Source: Phycisphaerales bacterium (GTDB lineage Bacteria > Planctomycetota > Phycisphaerae > Phycisphaerales > UBA1924). Taken from it: 64,000 bases of DNA. Positions 7,985 through 16,784 of this stretch are shown piece after piece. The notes beneath the pieces were generated by a model. That model saw nothing but the letters and a program-made list of their open reading frames with translations, ran no database searches and was not told where the DNA came from. The stretch's first letter is position 1; each line of letters starts with the position of its first letter. Position numbers and translations under genes: made by a program. Location: NCBI GenBank assembly GCA_029260375.1, contig JAJDDI010000071.1, positions 1 to 64,000 on the forward strand. The letters are read 5' to 3'.

Positions 7985-9832
7985 ATGGGCGAGATGACAA
8001 GTTCAGCGGTTCGCCCAACGGGTTCGGGGAGACGCCGTAGCGCCTCGTTCCTGGGGTCAGAGATCGGGGCGCTGCTGGCGCTCGGGCTGATCGGGGTGTT
8101 CGCGGCGGGGGCGTGGGCGATCTACGCCTCCTCGTCGCTGTCGTCCGGCTCTGACATGGCCCGTGAGCTCGCCCGGGCGACCGCGTCGTCGAGCGAGTCG
8201 CTTCTGCTCAGCGAGAATCTCTCGCAGCTGAGGCGGCACATCTCATCCGTCGGCCTGCTCGATTCGGTCGAGTCGTGCGCGGTCACGCTGCCCGATGGGT
8301 CCGTGCTGGCGCACTCCTCTCCGGGGAGCGTCTCGCTGAGCAACGCGCCGCAGGCCTGGGAGGGCGCATCGACGGAGGCGTCAGAACGTATTGAAGCTTC
8401 CACCGGGTTCCTCCGCACGGTGACGCCGTTGACGATCACCGGGCGCGGCAGCGCCTCGCTTGTCATGGTGTTTCGTCCGAGAGGGATAGGGCCGGCCAAC
8501 CCGCCGCTGCTCATCGGCGAGAGCGCGATCGTTGGGCTGCTGGCGGTCGGCGTGTTCGTGGTGATGGGCCGGATCCGGAGCCGGATCCGGGCTCTGCTGG
8601 CTGTTCGGGGGGCGTTGCTCGACGCCGGAGCGGGTGAGCGGGGGCGTGAAGCCCTGCTCGTGGACGAGCGGTTTGGCGCCGAGGCGCAGGCATGGGTCAC
8701 GCTGCTGCACGAGCTTGAGACGCTCCGGACGGCGCGGACCGATGAGGTCGTGACGGACGCGCTGGCGACGGGCGGGATCGCGGGGGGCGCCCTTGCCGAG
8801 GCGTTCGATGCGCTCTGGCAGGGCCTGCTCGTTCTTGATCCCGGGGGGAAGGTGCTGTACGCGAACGGGGCGTCGGGCGTGCTGCTGCAGGCGCGTCGCG
8901 AGACGCTGGTCGGCTCGCCGATGTCGGCGATGATCCAGGACGCCCGCGTCGCGGAGGCGATACAAAGTGTTCTCCGCGGGGCCGCATCCGGACGGCGGGT
9001 GGTCGAGATCGACCGCTCATCTGGCGAGGGGGCCGAGGAGAGCGGCGGGGTGCTGCGGCTGAGCCTGCGCCCGCTGGGCGGGGAGGACGGCGGCGCCGCG
9101 CTCGTGGTGATCGAGGATGTCACGCAGCAGCGGGTCGCGGACCAGGCGCGCAACGCGTTCGTCGCCAACGCGACGCACGAGCTGCGCACACCGCTGACGA
9201 ACATCCGCCTGTACGTGGAGGAGGCGGTGGACGCCGACGGGGATGACGCGCTGCGGGCCAAGGCCCTCAACGTGATCAACTCGGAGGCACGACGCCTGGA
9301 GCGCATCGTTTCCGACATGCTCTCGGTCTCCGAGATCGAGGCGGGGTCGATGGCTCTCAACGAGTCGGACGTCCGGACCGACGCGTTGTTCGAGGAGATC
9401 GAGCGGGACTTCGAGGCGTCCGCGCAGGAGAAGGGCATCGAGCTCAGGTTCGACCTGCCCCCGAAGATGCCGGTGCTCTCGGGCGACCGCGACAAGATCG
9501 CGATGGCGCTGCACAACCTGGTCGGAAACGCGATCAAGTACACGCCCGCGGGTGGCGAGGTCGTGGTCAAGGTCGAGGACTCGGACGGGCAATTTCGCGT
9601 CGAGGTCCGCGACAACGGGATCGGGATCTCGGAAGAGGACAGCCAGCGGGTCTTCGAGAAGTTCTACCGGGCGCGGGACAAGCGGATCAAGCACGTCACG
9701 GGGTCCGGGATCGGGCTGTCGCTGGCTCGTGAGGTCATCCGCCTGCACGGCGGGGACATCGTTGTGGAGTCCGAGATCGACGAGGGAAGCCGGTTCACGA
9801 TGAACCTTCCCGCGCCCGCCCAGGCGGCCTGA
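7985..9832 (+). CDS. Membrane sensor histidine kinase (PAS, HisKA, HATPase)
   Basis: The 615-residue product has an N-terminal membrane helix ('IGALLALGLIGVFAAGAWAIY'), a periplasmic sensor region of about 120 residues, and a second helix ('AIVGLLAVGVFVVMG'). A PAS-like domain follows ('ALWQGLLVLDPGGKVLYAN'), then the HisKA phospho-acceptor 'NATHELRTPL' with His398. The ATPase domain has an N box ('HNLVGNAIKYT'), a G1 box ('DNGIGI') and a G2 box ('GSGIGLSL'). This is the PhoR/ResE layout. The start was taken as ATG 7985; ATG 7994 is also possible and neither has a strong ribosome site. It is the first gene of the pilus operon and is followed by a STAS gene, not by a response regulator, which is unusual. 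The nearest receiver domain is at 22075 on the other strand. Confidence 0.9.
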   Translation: MGEMTSSAVRPTGSGRRRSASFLGSEIGALLALGLIGVFAAGAWAIYASSSLSSGSDMARELARATASSSESLLLSENLSQLRRHISSVGLLDSVESCAVTLPDGSVLAHSSPGSVSLSNAPQAWEGASTEASERIEASTGFLRTVTPLTITGRGSASLVMVFRPRGIGPANPPLLIGESAIVGLLAVGVFVVMGRIRSRIRALLAVRGALLDAGAGERGREALLVDERFGAEAQAWVTLLHELETLRTARTDEVVTDALATGGIAGGALAEAFDALWQGLLVLDPGGKVLYANGASGVLLQARRETLVGSPMSAMIQDARVAEAIQSVLRGAASGRRVVEIDRSSGEGAEESGGVLRLSLRPLGGEDGGAALVVIEDVTQQRVADQARNAFVANATHELRTPLTNIRLYVEEAVDADGDDALRAKALNVINSEARRLERIVSDMLSVSEIEAGSMALNESDVRTDALFEEIERDFEASAQEKGIELRFDLPPKMPVLSGDRDKIAMALHNLVGNAIKYTPAGGEVVVKVEDSDGQFRVEVRDNGIGISEEDSQRVFEKFYRARDKRIKHVTGSGIGLSLAREVIRLHGGDIVVESEIDEGSRFTMNLPAPAQAA

Positions 9833-9856
9833 TTCGAGCGTGAGAGGAGGCGTTGG

Positions 9857-10192
9857 ATGCGGATCGACGAGACCAAGCACGGCGCGGTGACGGTGCTCAA
9901 GCCCAAGGGGCCCTTGGGCGTGGACGACGCGGAGGACTTCAAGCGTCGAGCGCTGGACACGCTGGGGCTGACGCTGGGGCGGTTCGTGCTGGACGTCTCA
10001 GAGGTGCCCTTCGCCGACAGCGCGGGGCTTGAGGCGCTGGCCGACGTGGGGCGTGAGCTGAGCGAGTCTGGCCTGGCGCTCAAGCTGTGCGCCGAGAACG
10101 AGACAATGCGCGAGGTGCTCGATCTGACAGAGCTCAACTCGCTGTTCGAGCACTACGAGGACGTCTCGGGGGCGGTGAGAAGCTTTCTATGA
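9857..10192 (+). CDS. STAS-domain protein (anti-sigma-factor-antagonist-like)
   Basis: The 111-residue product is one complete STAS domain with the phosphorylatable 'ADSAGLEAL' motif (Ser55), as in SpoIIAA and RsbV. The ribosome site GAGAGGAGG is strong. Its stop overlaps the start of the next gene, the GspE/PilB ATPase (ATGA, 10189-10192), so it is made together with the motor. Known relatives switch partners by Ser phosphorylation; here the partner could be a kinase/phosphatase pair elsewhere or the pilus machinery itself. No anti-sigma kinase or sigma factor gene is visible nearby. Confidence 0.88.
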   Translation: MRIDETKHGAVTVLKPKGPLGVDDAEDFKRRALDTLGLTLGRFVLDVSEVPFADSAGLEALADVGRELSESGLALKLCAENETMREVLDLTELNSLFEHYEDVSGAVRSFL

Positions 10193-12033
10193 CGGGCGAG
10201 GATCTTCCCATCCAGAACGAGGGATCCGAGCGGGATCCCGACGCGTCTCCCTTTGCGGCGCCCGAGGCCCCCGAGGGCGAGGTCGCCCCCCGCCGTTCGC
10301 GGACGGTCCGTGTTGGCGACGTGCTGCTCAACGAGGGCCTTGTCAGCCAGGAGCAGATCTCAAAGGCGTTGGCGGCGCAGAAGAGCGCCGGCCAGAAGCT
10401 CGGTGAGGTGCTCGTCGCGCAGGGCTCGGTGTCCAACGCGGTGCTCGTGGGCGCTCTGGCGCGATCGCTCGGGGTTCGGGGCGTGCAGCTGCGGCACGGC
10501 CTGGCGGACCCGGCGCTGCTTGCGGAGATCGGTGAGGACGAGGCCGAGCGGCTGCGCGTGCTGCCCCTGTTCAAGGTGCACGGGGTGATGACGGTCGCGA
10601 TGGTGGAGCCGCAGTCGCTGCCGACGATCGACCGGCTGCGGGCGCTGACGGGCTGCAAGATCAGGCCGGTGCTGGCGCTCGAGGCGAACATCATGGAGTT
10701 CGTCAAGAAGTACGCCGGCGGTAACGTGGACGTGGACGCGTTCCTGACGAGCTTGGCCGAGTCTGACGTCGAGGTGATCGAGCGGGAGCAGATCGACGAC
10801 GAGCCCGCGGCGGACCTGGACACGATGGTCGCGGGCAGCCCGATCGTCAACCTGGTGAACGTGGCCTTGCTGACGGCTGTCAAGGACAAGGCCAGCGACA
10901 TCCACATCGAGCCCGACAAGAAGGGCACACGCGTCCGGTACCGGATCGACGGCAACCTGCGCGACCTGATGAAGCCCCCGATGGGGATGCACGCGGCGAT
11001 CGTGAGCCGTGTGAAGATTATCGGGAAGATGGACATCGCCGAGAAGCGGCTGCCCCAGGAGGGGCGTGTACGGATTGTGGCCGAGGGGCGCGAGATCGAC
11101 CTGCGGGTCAGCTCGATCCCGACGCTGCTGGGCGAGAAGCTGGTGATCCGCATCCTCGACAAGCAGAACCTGCACGTGCGCATGGAGGATCTGGGCTTCC
11201 GGACCGAGGCGCTCGATGTGTTCAAGCGGACACTCAAGCGGCCGCACGGGCTCGTGCTGGTCACGGGCCCCACGGGCTCGGGCAAGACGACCACGCTCTA
11301 CTCGGCGCTGGACCTGCTGCGCAGCCCCGAGCGGAACATGGTCACGGTCGAGGACCCGGTCGAGTACCAGCTGGACCTGGTCAACCAGATCCAGGTCAAC
11401 GAGCCCATCGGGCTGAGCTTCGCCCGGACGCTGCGGAGCATCCTGCGTCAGGATCCGGACGTGATCATGATCGGCGAGATCCGGGACGAGGAGACCGCCC
11501 GCGTGGCGGTCCAGGCGGCGTTGACCGGGCACGGCGTGCTCGCGACGCTGCACACCAACGACGCCCCGCGAGCCGTTGAACGCATGCGGGACATGGGCAT
11601 CGAGTCGTACCTGATCTCGGCGGCGCTCAACGGGGTGGTCGCCCAGCGGCTCGCCCGCTCGATCTGCCCGGCGTGCTCGACCAAGTACTACCCCAGCGAG
11701 GAAGTCCTCAAAGACGCGAGCCTCGGCGAGATGGTCGGCAAGGCCTTCCGCAAGGGCTCGGGGTGCCAGAGCTGCCACGACACGGGCTTCCAGGGACGCT
11801 TCGGGATCTACGAGGTGATGGAGATCACCTCGGCCATTCGCCGCCTGATCTACGCGGGGGCCCCCAGTCACGACCTGCGCGACCGTGTCCGTCACGAGGG
11901 CGGGCTCTCGCTGCGTGAGGAGGGCGTGCGTTGTGCGCTCGAGGGGCGGACCAGTCTCGAAGAGGTTCTGCGTGTCACCCATTCCGACGATGACATGTCG
12001 CCCGGCGATGCGCAGGTGGGGGTGGCGGCATGA
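10189..12033 (+). CDS. Type II secretion/type IV pilus assembly ATPase, GspE/PilB family
   Basis: The 614-residue product has an acidic N-terminal tail, a GspE N-terminal domain (about residues 30-200) and the hexameric ATPase core. Visible motifs are Walker A 'GPTGSGKT' (360-367), an Asp box ('TVEDPVEYQ'), Walker B 'DPDVIMIGEIRDEETA' and a His box ('ATLHTNDA'). The zinc-binding loop is complete, with C493-x-x-C496 and a later 'CQSC'. It powers subunit assembly from the inner face of the membrane. The start overlaps the STAS gene and its end overlaps the GspF/PilC gene (12030). A second GspE family member at 41424 lacks the zinc cysteines. Confidence 0.93.
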   Translation: MTGEDLPIQNEGSERDPDASPFAAPEAPEGEVAPRRSRTVRVGDVLLNEGLVSQEQISKALAAQKSAGQKLGEVLVAQGSVSNAVLVGALARSLGVRGVQLRHGLADPALLAEIGEDEAERLRVLPLFKVHGVMTVAMVEPQSLPTIDRLRALTGCKIRPVLALEANIMEFVKKYAGGNVDVDAFLTSLAESDVEVIEREQIDDEPAADLDTMVAGSPIVNLVNVALLTAVKDKASDIHIEPDKKGTRVRYRIDGNLRDLMKPPMGMHAAIVSRVKIIGKMDIAEKRLPQEGRVRIVAEGREIDLRVSSIPTLLGEKLVIRILDKQNLHVRMEDLGFRTEALDVFKRTLKRPHGLVLVTGPTGSGKTTTLYSALDLLRSPERNMVTVEDPVEYQLDLVNQIQVNEPIGLSFARTLRSILRQDPDVIMIGEIRDEETARVAVQAALTGHGVLATLHTNDAPRAVERMRDMGIESYLISAALNGVVAQRLARSICPACSTKYYPSEEVLKDASLGEMVGKAFRKGSGCQSCHDTGFQGRFGIYEVMEITSAIRRLIYAGAPSHDLRDRVRHEGGLSLREEGVRCALEGRTSLEEVLRVTHSDDDMSPGDAQVGVAA

Positions 12034-13262
12034 TCTTTCGATACTCGGGGTATGACAAGTCCGGCGCCGAGACCAAGGGCACGATCGAGTGCGCCGACGA
12101 GGGCGACGCGGCACAGAAGCTCCAGAACCGTGGCGTGTTTGTGACGAGCATCGCCGAGGCATCGGGCAAGGAGGCCGCCCCGATCGTGTCCAAGAAGCGG
12201 TCAGGCAGGTCGGTCGGGCCCAAGTACGTGGCGATGATGGCCCGCGAGCTGTCGGTGCTGGTGTCAACGGGGACGACGGTCGTTGACTCGCTCGCGGCGA
12301 TTGAGCGTCAGGCGACCGAGGAACGCTGGCGGAGCATCGTGCACGACGTGCGGACCCGCGTTGAGCAGGGAACCCAGCTGCACGAGGCGCTGGGGGCGCA
12401 CTCGGGCACGTTCGACGCGGTGTTCCGGAGTCTGGTCGCCGCGGGCGAGTCCAGCGGAAACCTCGACGAGATGCTCGGGCGACTGGCGAAGATCACCCGA
12501 CGGCAGATGGCGGCCCGGGCGAGTGTTGTCGGGGCGATGATCTACCCGACCCTGCTCATCACGGTGGCCACGATCGTGCTCACGCTGATGATGATCTTTG
12601 TGCTGCCTCGGTTCGAGGGTCTGTTCGAGACGCTGGGCGCCGACCTGCCCTCGACGACGAAGCTGCTCATGGGCGTGAGCGACGGGCTCCGGGGGTACTG
12701 GTGGGCGATCCTGCCCGGCGTGGTGGTGCTTGGCGTGTGCGCGGTGTTGTACCTGAAGACGCCCAAGGGGCAGCGGTTTCTCGGTTCGGTGGCGGTGCGG
12801 GCGCCGCAGTTCGGGAAGATCGTTCGCTCGCTGTCCACGGCGCGGCTGACCCGTCTTCTTGGGATGCTGCTCGAGAGCCGGGTGTCGATGATCGACGCGC
12901 TGACCCTGACCCGCCAGTCTATGAGCAACCACCACTACGCGGATCTGCTGACGGCGGCGGAGGACGCGGTGACGCGCGGTGAATCGATCAGCGACGCGTT
13001 CACCCGCTCTGACCTGATCGCGCCGTCAACGTGCGAGGCGATCCGAAACGGGGAGCAGTCGGGGAAACTGTCGGTTGTGCTGGTGAGCGTGGCCGAGTAC
13101 CTGGACGAAGAGAACGACGCGACGATGCGGTCGCTGGGCAGCGTGATCGAGCCGTTGATCATGATGCTCCTCGGGGTCATCGTGGGGTTCGTTGCGGTGA
13201 GCATGTTCCTTCCGCTGTTCGATCTGACCGCCTCGGCGGGGTCGAGAGGAGGATCGCCGTGA
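12030..13262 (+). CDS. Inner-membrane platform protein, GspF/PilC family
   Basis: The 410-residue product has two repeated GspF domains, each followed by membrane helices ('LLITVATIVLTLMMIFVLP', 'WAILPGVVVLGVCAVLYL', and the C-terminal 'PLIMMLLGVIVGFVAVSMFLPLF'). Characteristic pieces are 'FTRSDLIAPSTCEAIRNGEQSGKL' in the second domain and 'VAAGESSGNLDEML' in the first. It should anchor the ATPase and the growing pilus. It overlaps both neighbours by 4 bases (ATGA before, GTGA after). Confidence 0.93.
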   Translation: MIFRYSGYDKSGAETKGTIECADEGDAAQKLQNRGVFVTSIAEASGKEAAPIVSKKRSGRSVGPKYVAMMARELSVLVSTGTTVVDSLAAIERQATEERWRSIVHDVRTRVEQGTQLHEALGAHSGTFDAVFRSLVAAGESSGNLDEMLGRLAKITRRQMAARASVVGAMIYPTLLITVATIVLTLMMIFVLPRFEGLFETLGADLPSTTKLLMGVSDGLRGYWWAILPGVVVLGVCAVLYLKTPKGQRFLGSVAVRAPQFGKIVRSLSTARLTRLLGMLLESRVSMIDALTLTRQSMSNHHYADLLTAAEDAVTRGESISDAFTRSDLIAPSTCEAIRNGEQSGKLSVVLVSVAEYLDEENDATMRSLGSVIEPLIMMLLGVIVGFVAVSMFLPLFDLTASAGSRGGSP

Positions 13263-14311
13263 TCTATCCGCAGCGGTATTCTCCGATCGGGCTCGACATC
13301 GGCGCGGGGCACGCGTGCGCCGCCCAGCTTGCGGGCGGGACCCGCAGCGCCGTGGCGCACCGTCTGGCGGATTTCCCTCTGGTGGTCGATTCCTCGGGCG
13401 CCGGTGAGGGGCTTGAGCGGCTGACGGAGTTGCTGGATCGGCGAGGGTTTATGGGGCGGCGGGTGGTCCTTGCCGCGCCGAGAAGCACGGTCCGCACGAG
13501 CGTGGTCAGCGTGCCGGTGGGCGCGGCGGAGGGCGCGATCGACGCGATCGCCCGGTCGGACCTGTCCCGCAGCCACCGGCTGGACCCGGGTGCGTTCGAG
13601 CTGGCGTGCTGGACCCTGCCCGGCACGGCCGGCGCGGGCTCGGGGACGACCAGCGTGCTCGCCTGCGGGTGCCCGCACAGCGCTCTTGAGCGGACCGTCG
13701 CCTCGTTCGAAGAGGTCGGGTTGGATGTCGTTGCGATCGACCTGCACGCGCAGGCGATCGCCCGGGCGTGCCTGCCGCTGCTCAGGGCGTCTCACGGAGC
13801 GCTTCGCGTCGTCGTCGATCTCGGATGGGAGTCCACGTCGCTGATCGTGATGATGGATTCCACCGTGCTCTACGAGCGGACGCTGGCCGAGTGTGGGCTG
13901 AGCGCGCTCCGTGACGAGATCAAGGAAGCGATGAGGCTTGACACCCACACGGGCGATCACGTCCTATTCCAGCGGGGGCTGGTCGGGTTTGCCAACGAGA
14001 CGCGGGGACGCGCGCTGCGTGTCCGTTCGATCCTTGATGACTTCGTCGGCGCAGTAGGTGGCGAACTGGCGATGTCGATGGACTACGCGGCGCGACGCCA
14101 CGGCGTGGACGACGCGGCCGAGGCGCTGCTCGTCGGCGCCGGCGCCAACATCCCCGGGATCGTGGACCGGCTGGGCGAGTCGTGCCAGGTGAACGCCCGC
14201 GTGATTCGCCCGGCGGAGCTGGTTCGGTCCGAGGAGCATCACTGGCGTGCCGACGATCCCGCGCTTGTGATGGCGCTGGGCCTGGCGAGCAGAGGGAGCG
14301 GGGCCAAGTGA
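13259..14311 (+). CDS. PilM-like actin-fold assembly protein
   Basis: The 350-residue product starts with the PilM-type phosphate loop ('PIGLDIGAGHACAAQL') and has a second nucleotide-fold piece ('LRVVVDLGWESTSLIVM') and 'LLVGAGANIPGIVDRL' near the end. PilM is a cytoplasmic FtsA/actin-like protein that recruits PilN to the platform. The GTG start at 13259 overlaps the previous stop (GTGA); an upstream extension in the same frame would run back into the GspF gene and is not needed. The order PilM, PilN, PilO, PilP-like that follows is the classical alignment-complex order. Confidence 0.85.
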   Translation: MIYPQRYSPIGLDIGAGHACAAQLAGGTRSAVAHRLADFPLVVDSSGAGEGLERLTELLDRRGFMGRRVVLAAPRSTVRTSVVSVPVGAAEGAIDAIARSDLSRSHRLDPGAFELACWTLPGTAGAGSGTTSVLACGCPHSALERTVASFEEVGLDVVAIDLHAQAIARACLPLLRASHGALRVVVDLGWESTSLIVMMDSTVLYERTLAECGLSALRDEIKEAMRLDTHTGDHVLFQRGLVGFANETRGRALRVRSILDDFVGAVGGELAMSMDYAARRHGVDDAAEALLVGAGANIPGIVDRLGESCQVNARVIRPAELVRSEEHHWRADDPALVMALGLASRGSGAK

Positions 14312-14312
14312 G

Positions 14313-14897
14313 ATGAGTGCGCTTCCCACGGTCAATCTGCTGCCCAAGACGTTGCTCGCAAGGCGGGCGCGAGTCACCCTGCTCCGGGGCTGGGTCGCGG
14401 TGCTGTGCCTCGCGGTGGTGGTGGTGATGATCGGCGCGTTCGTGGTCCGGGCGCCGAGCGTGCTGAAGGAAGAGTCCCTCGGGCGCGCTTCGGCGAGCGT
14501 GAACGCGAAGATCAACGCGTTGCAGAGCGAGCTGCCGGGGCTGAACGAGCGTCTGGGTGTGCTGGACCGGCGCCTGCTCATGCTCGACACGCTCGAGGAC
14601 CGCCCGGACTGGGGCGTGCTGCTCGCGTACCTCTACGAACAGCGGGGGGAGGGCGTCACGCTCGAACGCTGCGCGCTGTCGTGGTCGCCCGAGGGGGTCC
14701 TGACCTTCTCGCTGACCGGGCTGGGGGATTCGCCCGGGCGGGAGCGTTCGCTCGTGACCGGGCTGGAAAGCTCCGGGCTGTTCAGCTCGACCACGCTGCT
14801 GGGGACCCGGCGAGAGATGACCGCCGGCGCCGAGCGGATCGTGTTCGAGATCGCGTGCGAGTTCGACCCCGCGGTCGCGGAGGCGCCAACGCCATGA
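14313..14897 (+). CDS. PilN-like membrane protein
   Basis: The 194-residue product has a cytoplasmic N-terminal 'PTVNLLPKT', which fits the PilN consensus 'xxINLLPxR' that binds PilM. One membrane helix follows ('GWVAVLCLAVVVVMIGAFVV'), then a coiled coil and an alpha/beta periplasmic domain. It is separated by one base from the PilM-like gene and overlaps the PilO-like gene (ATGA, 14894). Its role is in the inner-membrane alignment complex. Confidence 0.85.
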   Translation: MSALPTVNLLPKTLLARRARVTLLRGWVAVLCLAVVVVMIGAFVVRAPSVLKEESLGRASASVNAKINALQSELPGLNERLGVLDRRLLMLDTLEDRPDWGVLLAYLYEQRGEGVTLERCALSWSPEGVLTFSLTGLGDSPGRERSLVTGLESSGLFSSTTLLGTRREMTAGAERIVFEIACEFDPAVAEAPTP

Positions 14898-15466
14898 TGC
14901 GAGGAAACGAGAACGGGATGTCGCCGGTCGCGATCCACGGTGTGGGCGGGGCGGCGCTGCTGGCGCTGGGCGTCGGCGCCTACATGTTCGTGATTCAACC
15001 GGTGATGAACGGAAAGCTCAATCGCGTCGCCCTTGAGGAGCGCATGCAGGCCGACAGGGAACGCGTGGCGACGCTGGAGGAGACCCGGGCCTCGCTGGTT
15101 GAGACGCTCGAGCGTGGGCAGGAGCGTCTGGATGGGGCCGGCGTGTCCCTGCTCGGGCTGAGCGGGCGCAACACCCGCATGGGCGAGCTGACCGAGCTGG
15201 CGGGCGCCTGCGGGCTTCGCCTGGACAGCCTGCAGCCGGGACAGGCGACACCGGGTGAGATGTTCACCATCACGCCGATCACCATGCGGGGAGTCGGCTC
15301 GTACGACGACGTCGCCAGATTCCTGCACCGGAGCGTGCAGAGCCTGCCAGACGTGAGCACACGCTCATTCCGCGTCACGGCGCAGGGTAGCGGTGAGCAG
15401 AGAATGGCCTCGTTCGAGTTCGACCTTGCGTGGTACGCGGATCCTGCGGATCATTCGGGCGACTGA
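14894..15466 (+). CDS. PilO-like membrane protein
   Basis: The 190-residue product has a membrane helix near residues 14-33 ('GGAALLALGVGAYMFVIQPV'), a long coiled coil (about 35-80) and a small periplasmic ferredoxin-like domain. Both size and layout fit PilO/GspM. The start at ATG 14894 overlaps the previous stop; a second ATG follows directly. Identification rests mainly on position and topology. Confidence 0.75.
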   Translation: MMRGNENGMSPVAIHGVGGAALLALGVGAYMFVIQPVMNGKLNRVALEERMQADRERVATLEETRASLVETLERGQERLDGAGVSLLGLSGRNTRMGELTELAGACGLRLDSLQPGQATPGEMFTITPITMRGVGSYDDVARFLHRSVQSLPDVSTRSFRVTAQGSGEQRMASFEFDLAWYADPADHSGD

Positions 15467-15500
15467 ATCTCACAGAACGCTCGACAGCGGGGCTGGTGAA

Positions 15501-16034
15501 ATGCTCAGTATGAGCATGGAACTGTCGCGCGAACGCAAAATCTTCATCGGGGTCTTCGGGACCGCCATCGTGGCCTTTGGCATCGATCGGGGTGTGCTCG
15601 GGGCGAGCGAGGCCTCGGCCGCGGCGCCGATCGACCTCGGGGCGGTCGCGACGGCCGCCTCCAGCGAGTCCGGCGACCCCGTGCAGACGGGCGGGGTTGG
15701 GCAGACGATCTCCCTGTTTGCCGAGCGTCTCCAAACCCTCGGAAATCGGTCGGTGGACCCGATGAGCGGGGGCGACGCGTTCTCGGTCCCCGCGGCGTGG
15801 CTCGCGGTCGAGGCGGCGCCTGATGAGGCGCCCGCGCCACAGGCCACCGTCGGGCCGCCCACGCACCGTGTGACGTCGGTCATGCCGACGCAGGACGGCG
15901 GGATCGCCATCATCGACGGGCGGACCTACCGCCAGGGCGAGGCGATCGGGAGCTTTGTGCTCGAGACGGTCGAGCCGCGCTCGGTGGTCCTCAGGCGCGG
16001 CGATTCGCTGTACCGGGTGGGACTCGCTGATTAG
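15501..16034 (+). CDS. PilP/GspC-like bridge protein
   Basis: The 177-residue product has a single N-terminal membrane helix ('KIFIGVFGTAIVAFGIDRGVL'), a flexible Ala/Pro-rich stretch, and a small C-terminal beta domain ('VMPTQDGGIAIIDGRTYRQGEAI', 'VEPRSVVLRRGDSLYRVGL'). That domain matches the homology-region fold of GspC/PilP, which binds the secretin N0 domain. The start could be any of three in-frame ATGs (15501, 15510, 15516). By position it is the fourth member of the PilM-N-O-P set. A similar beta domain is fused to the GspM-like protein of locus 2 (51601). Confidence 0.65.
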   Translation: MLSMSMELSRERKIFIGVFGTAIVAFGIDRGVLGASEASAAAPIDLGAVATAASSESGDPVQTGGVGQTISLFAERLQTLGNRSVDPMSGGDAFSVPAAWLAVEAAPDEAPAPQATVGPPTHRVTSVMPTQDGGIAIIDGRTYRQGEAIGSFVLETVEPRSVVLRRGDSLYRVGLAD

Positions 16035-16193
16035 TCCTGACGCCTGTACGGCCTGTGACGCCTGCGTGCCCGTGGGTGCCCGACGCACGGACGATGACCT
16101 CAAGCGACCAGTACTTCTTGCCGAGTTTCATCGTGGCCCCCATTTGGGTGGACCGTGTCATCGTGGGATTCAACAAGCCAAGGAGGCTATGGG

Positions 16194-16673
16194 ATGCAAG
16201 CCGTGAGAACCAAGAACCGCGCGTTCAGCCTGATCGAACTCGTCATTGTGGTCGTGATCCTGGGGATCATCGGGGCGATCGCGATCCCCCGCATGAGCCG
16301 CGGTGCCGCGGGCGCTGCGGACTCGGCCGTGATGGCTGACATCGCCACGCTCCGCAACGCGATCGAGATGTACCGCGCCGAGCACAACGGCGCCTTCCCG
16401 ACCGATGACACCACGATCACCAACCAGCTCACCCAGTTCACCGACACCGCCGGTGCCGCGCAGGCGGCCAAGGACGCGACCCATGTCTACGGTCCCTACC
16501 TGCACGCGATCCCGCGTCTGAAGGTCGGCGCCCAGCTGGGCAAGAACGGCGTGTCCGCCGTCGACGGCACCGCGACCGCCGGCTGGATCTACCTCTCCGC
16601 GACGGGCAAGATCTACGCCAACACCGCCGTCGGCGTGGCTGACCAGAACGGCATCGACTACCGCGACTATTGA
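16194..16673 (+). CDS. Major pilin/GspG-like pseudopilin of locus 1
   Basis: The 159-residue product has a short charged leader, the cleavage site 'KNRA|FSLIELV' with Glu at +5 (Ala rather than Gly at -1), and a hydrophobic N-terminal helix ('VIVVVILGIIGAIAIP'). The C-terminal domain has GspG-like features ('NAIEMYRAEHNGAFPTDD', 'GWIYLSATGKIYAN'). ATG 16194 was chosen because AGGAGG (16181-16186) sits at ideal distance. It has its own 159-base leader and is followed by a strong hairpin, which suggests it is made in larger amounts than the genes after it. Confidence 0.88.
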   Translation: MQAVRTKNRAFSLIELVIVVVILGIIGAIAIPRMSRGAAGAADSAVMADIATLRNAIEMYRAEHNGAFPTDDTTITNQLTQFTDTAGAAQAAKDATHVYGPYLHAIPRLKVGAQLGKNGVSAVDGTATAGWIYLSATGKIYANTAVGVADQNGIDYRDY

Positions 16674-16704
16674 TCCGGACTCGACCATCCCACGTATGAC
16701 CAGC

Positions 16705-16760
16705 GGCCTCTCCCGGCCCGGCGTTGCGCCCCGAGCGCCAACTCCCGACCGGGGGAGGCC
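16705..16760 (+). terminator. Long hairpin after the major pilin gene (attenuator or stabiliser)
   Basis: A 12-bp stem (16705-16716 with 16749-16760, one G-T pair) encloses a smaller GGCG/CGCC hairpin. There is no T tail, and the next gene starts 25 bases later. It probably partly stops transcription or protects the pilin mRNA, giving more pilin than minor pilins. Confidence 0.55.
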
Positions 16761-16784
16761 CGCTCGATTGATGGGGGCCAGCGC

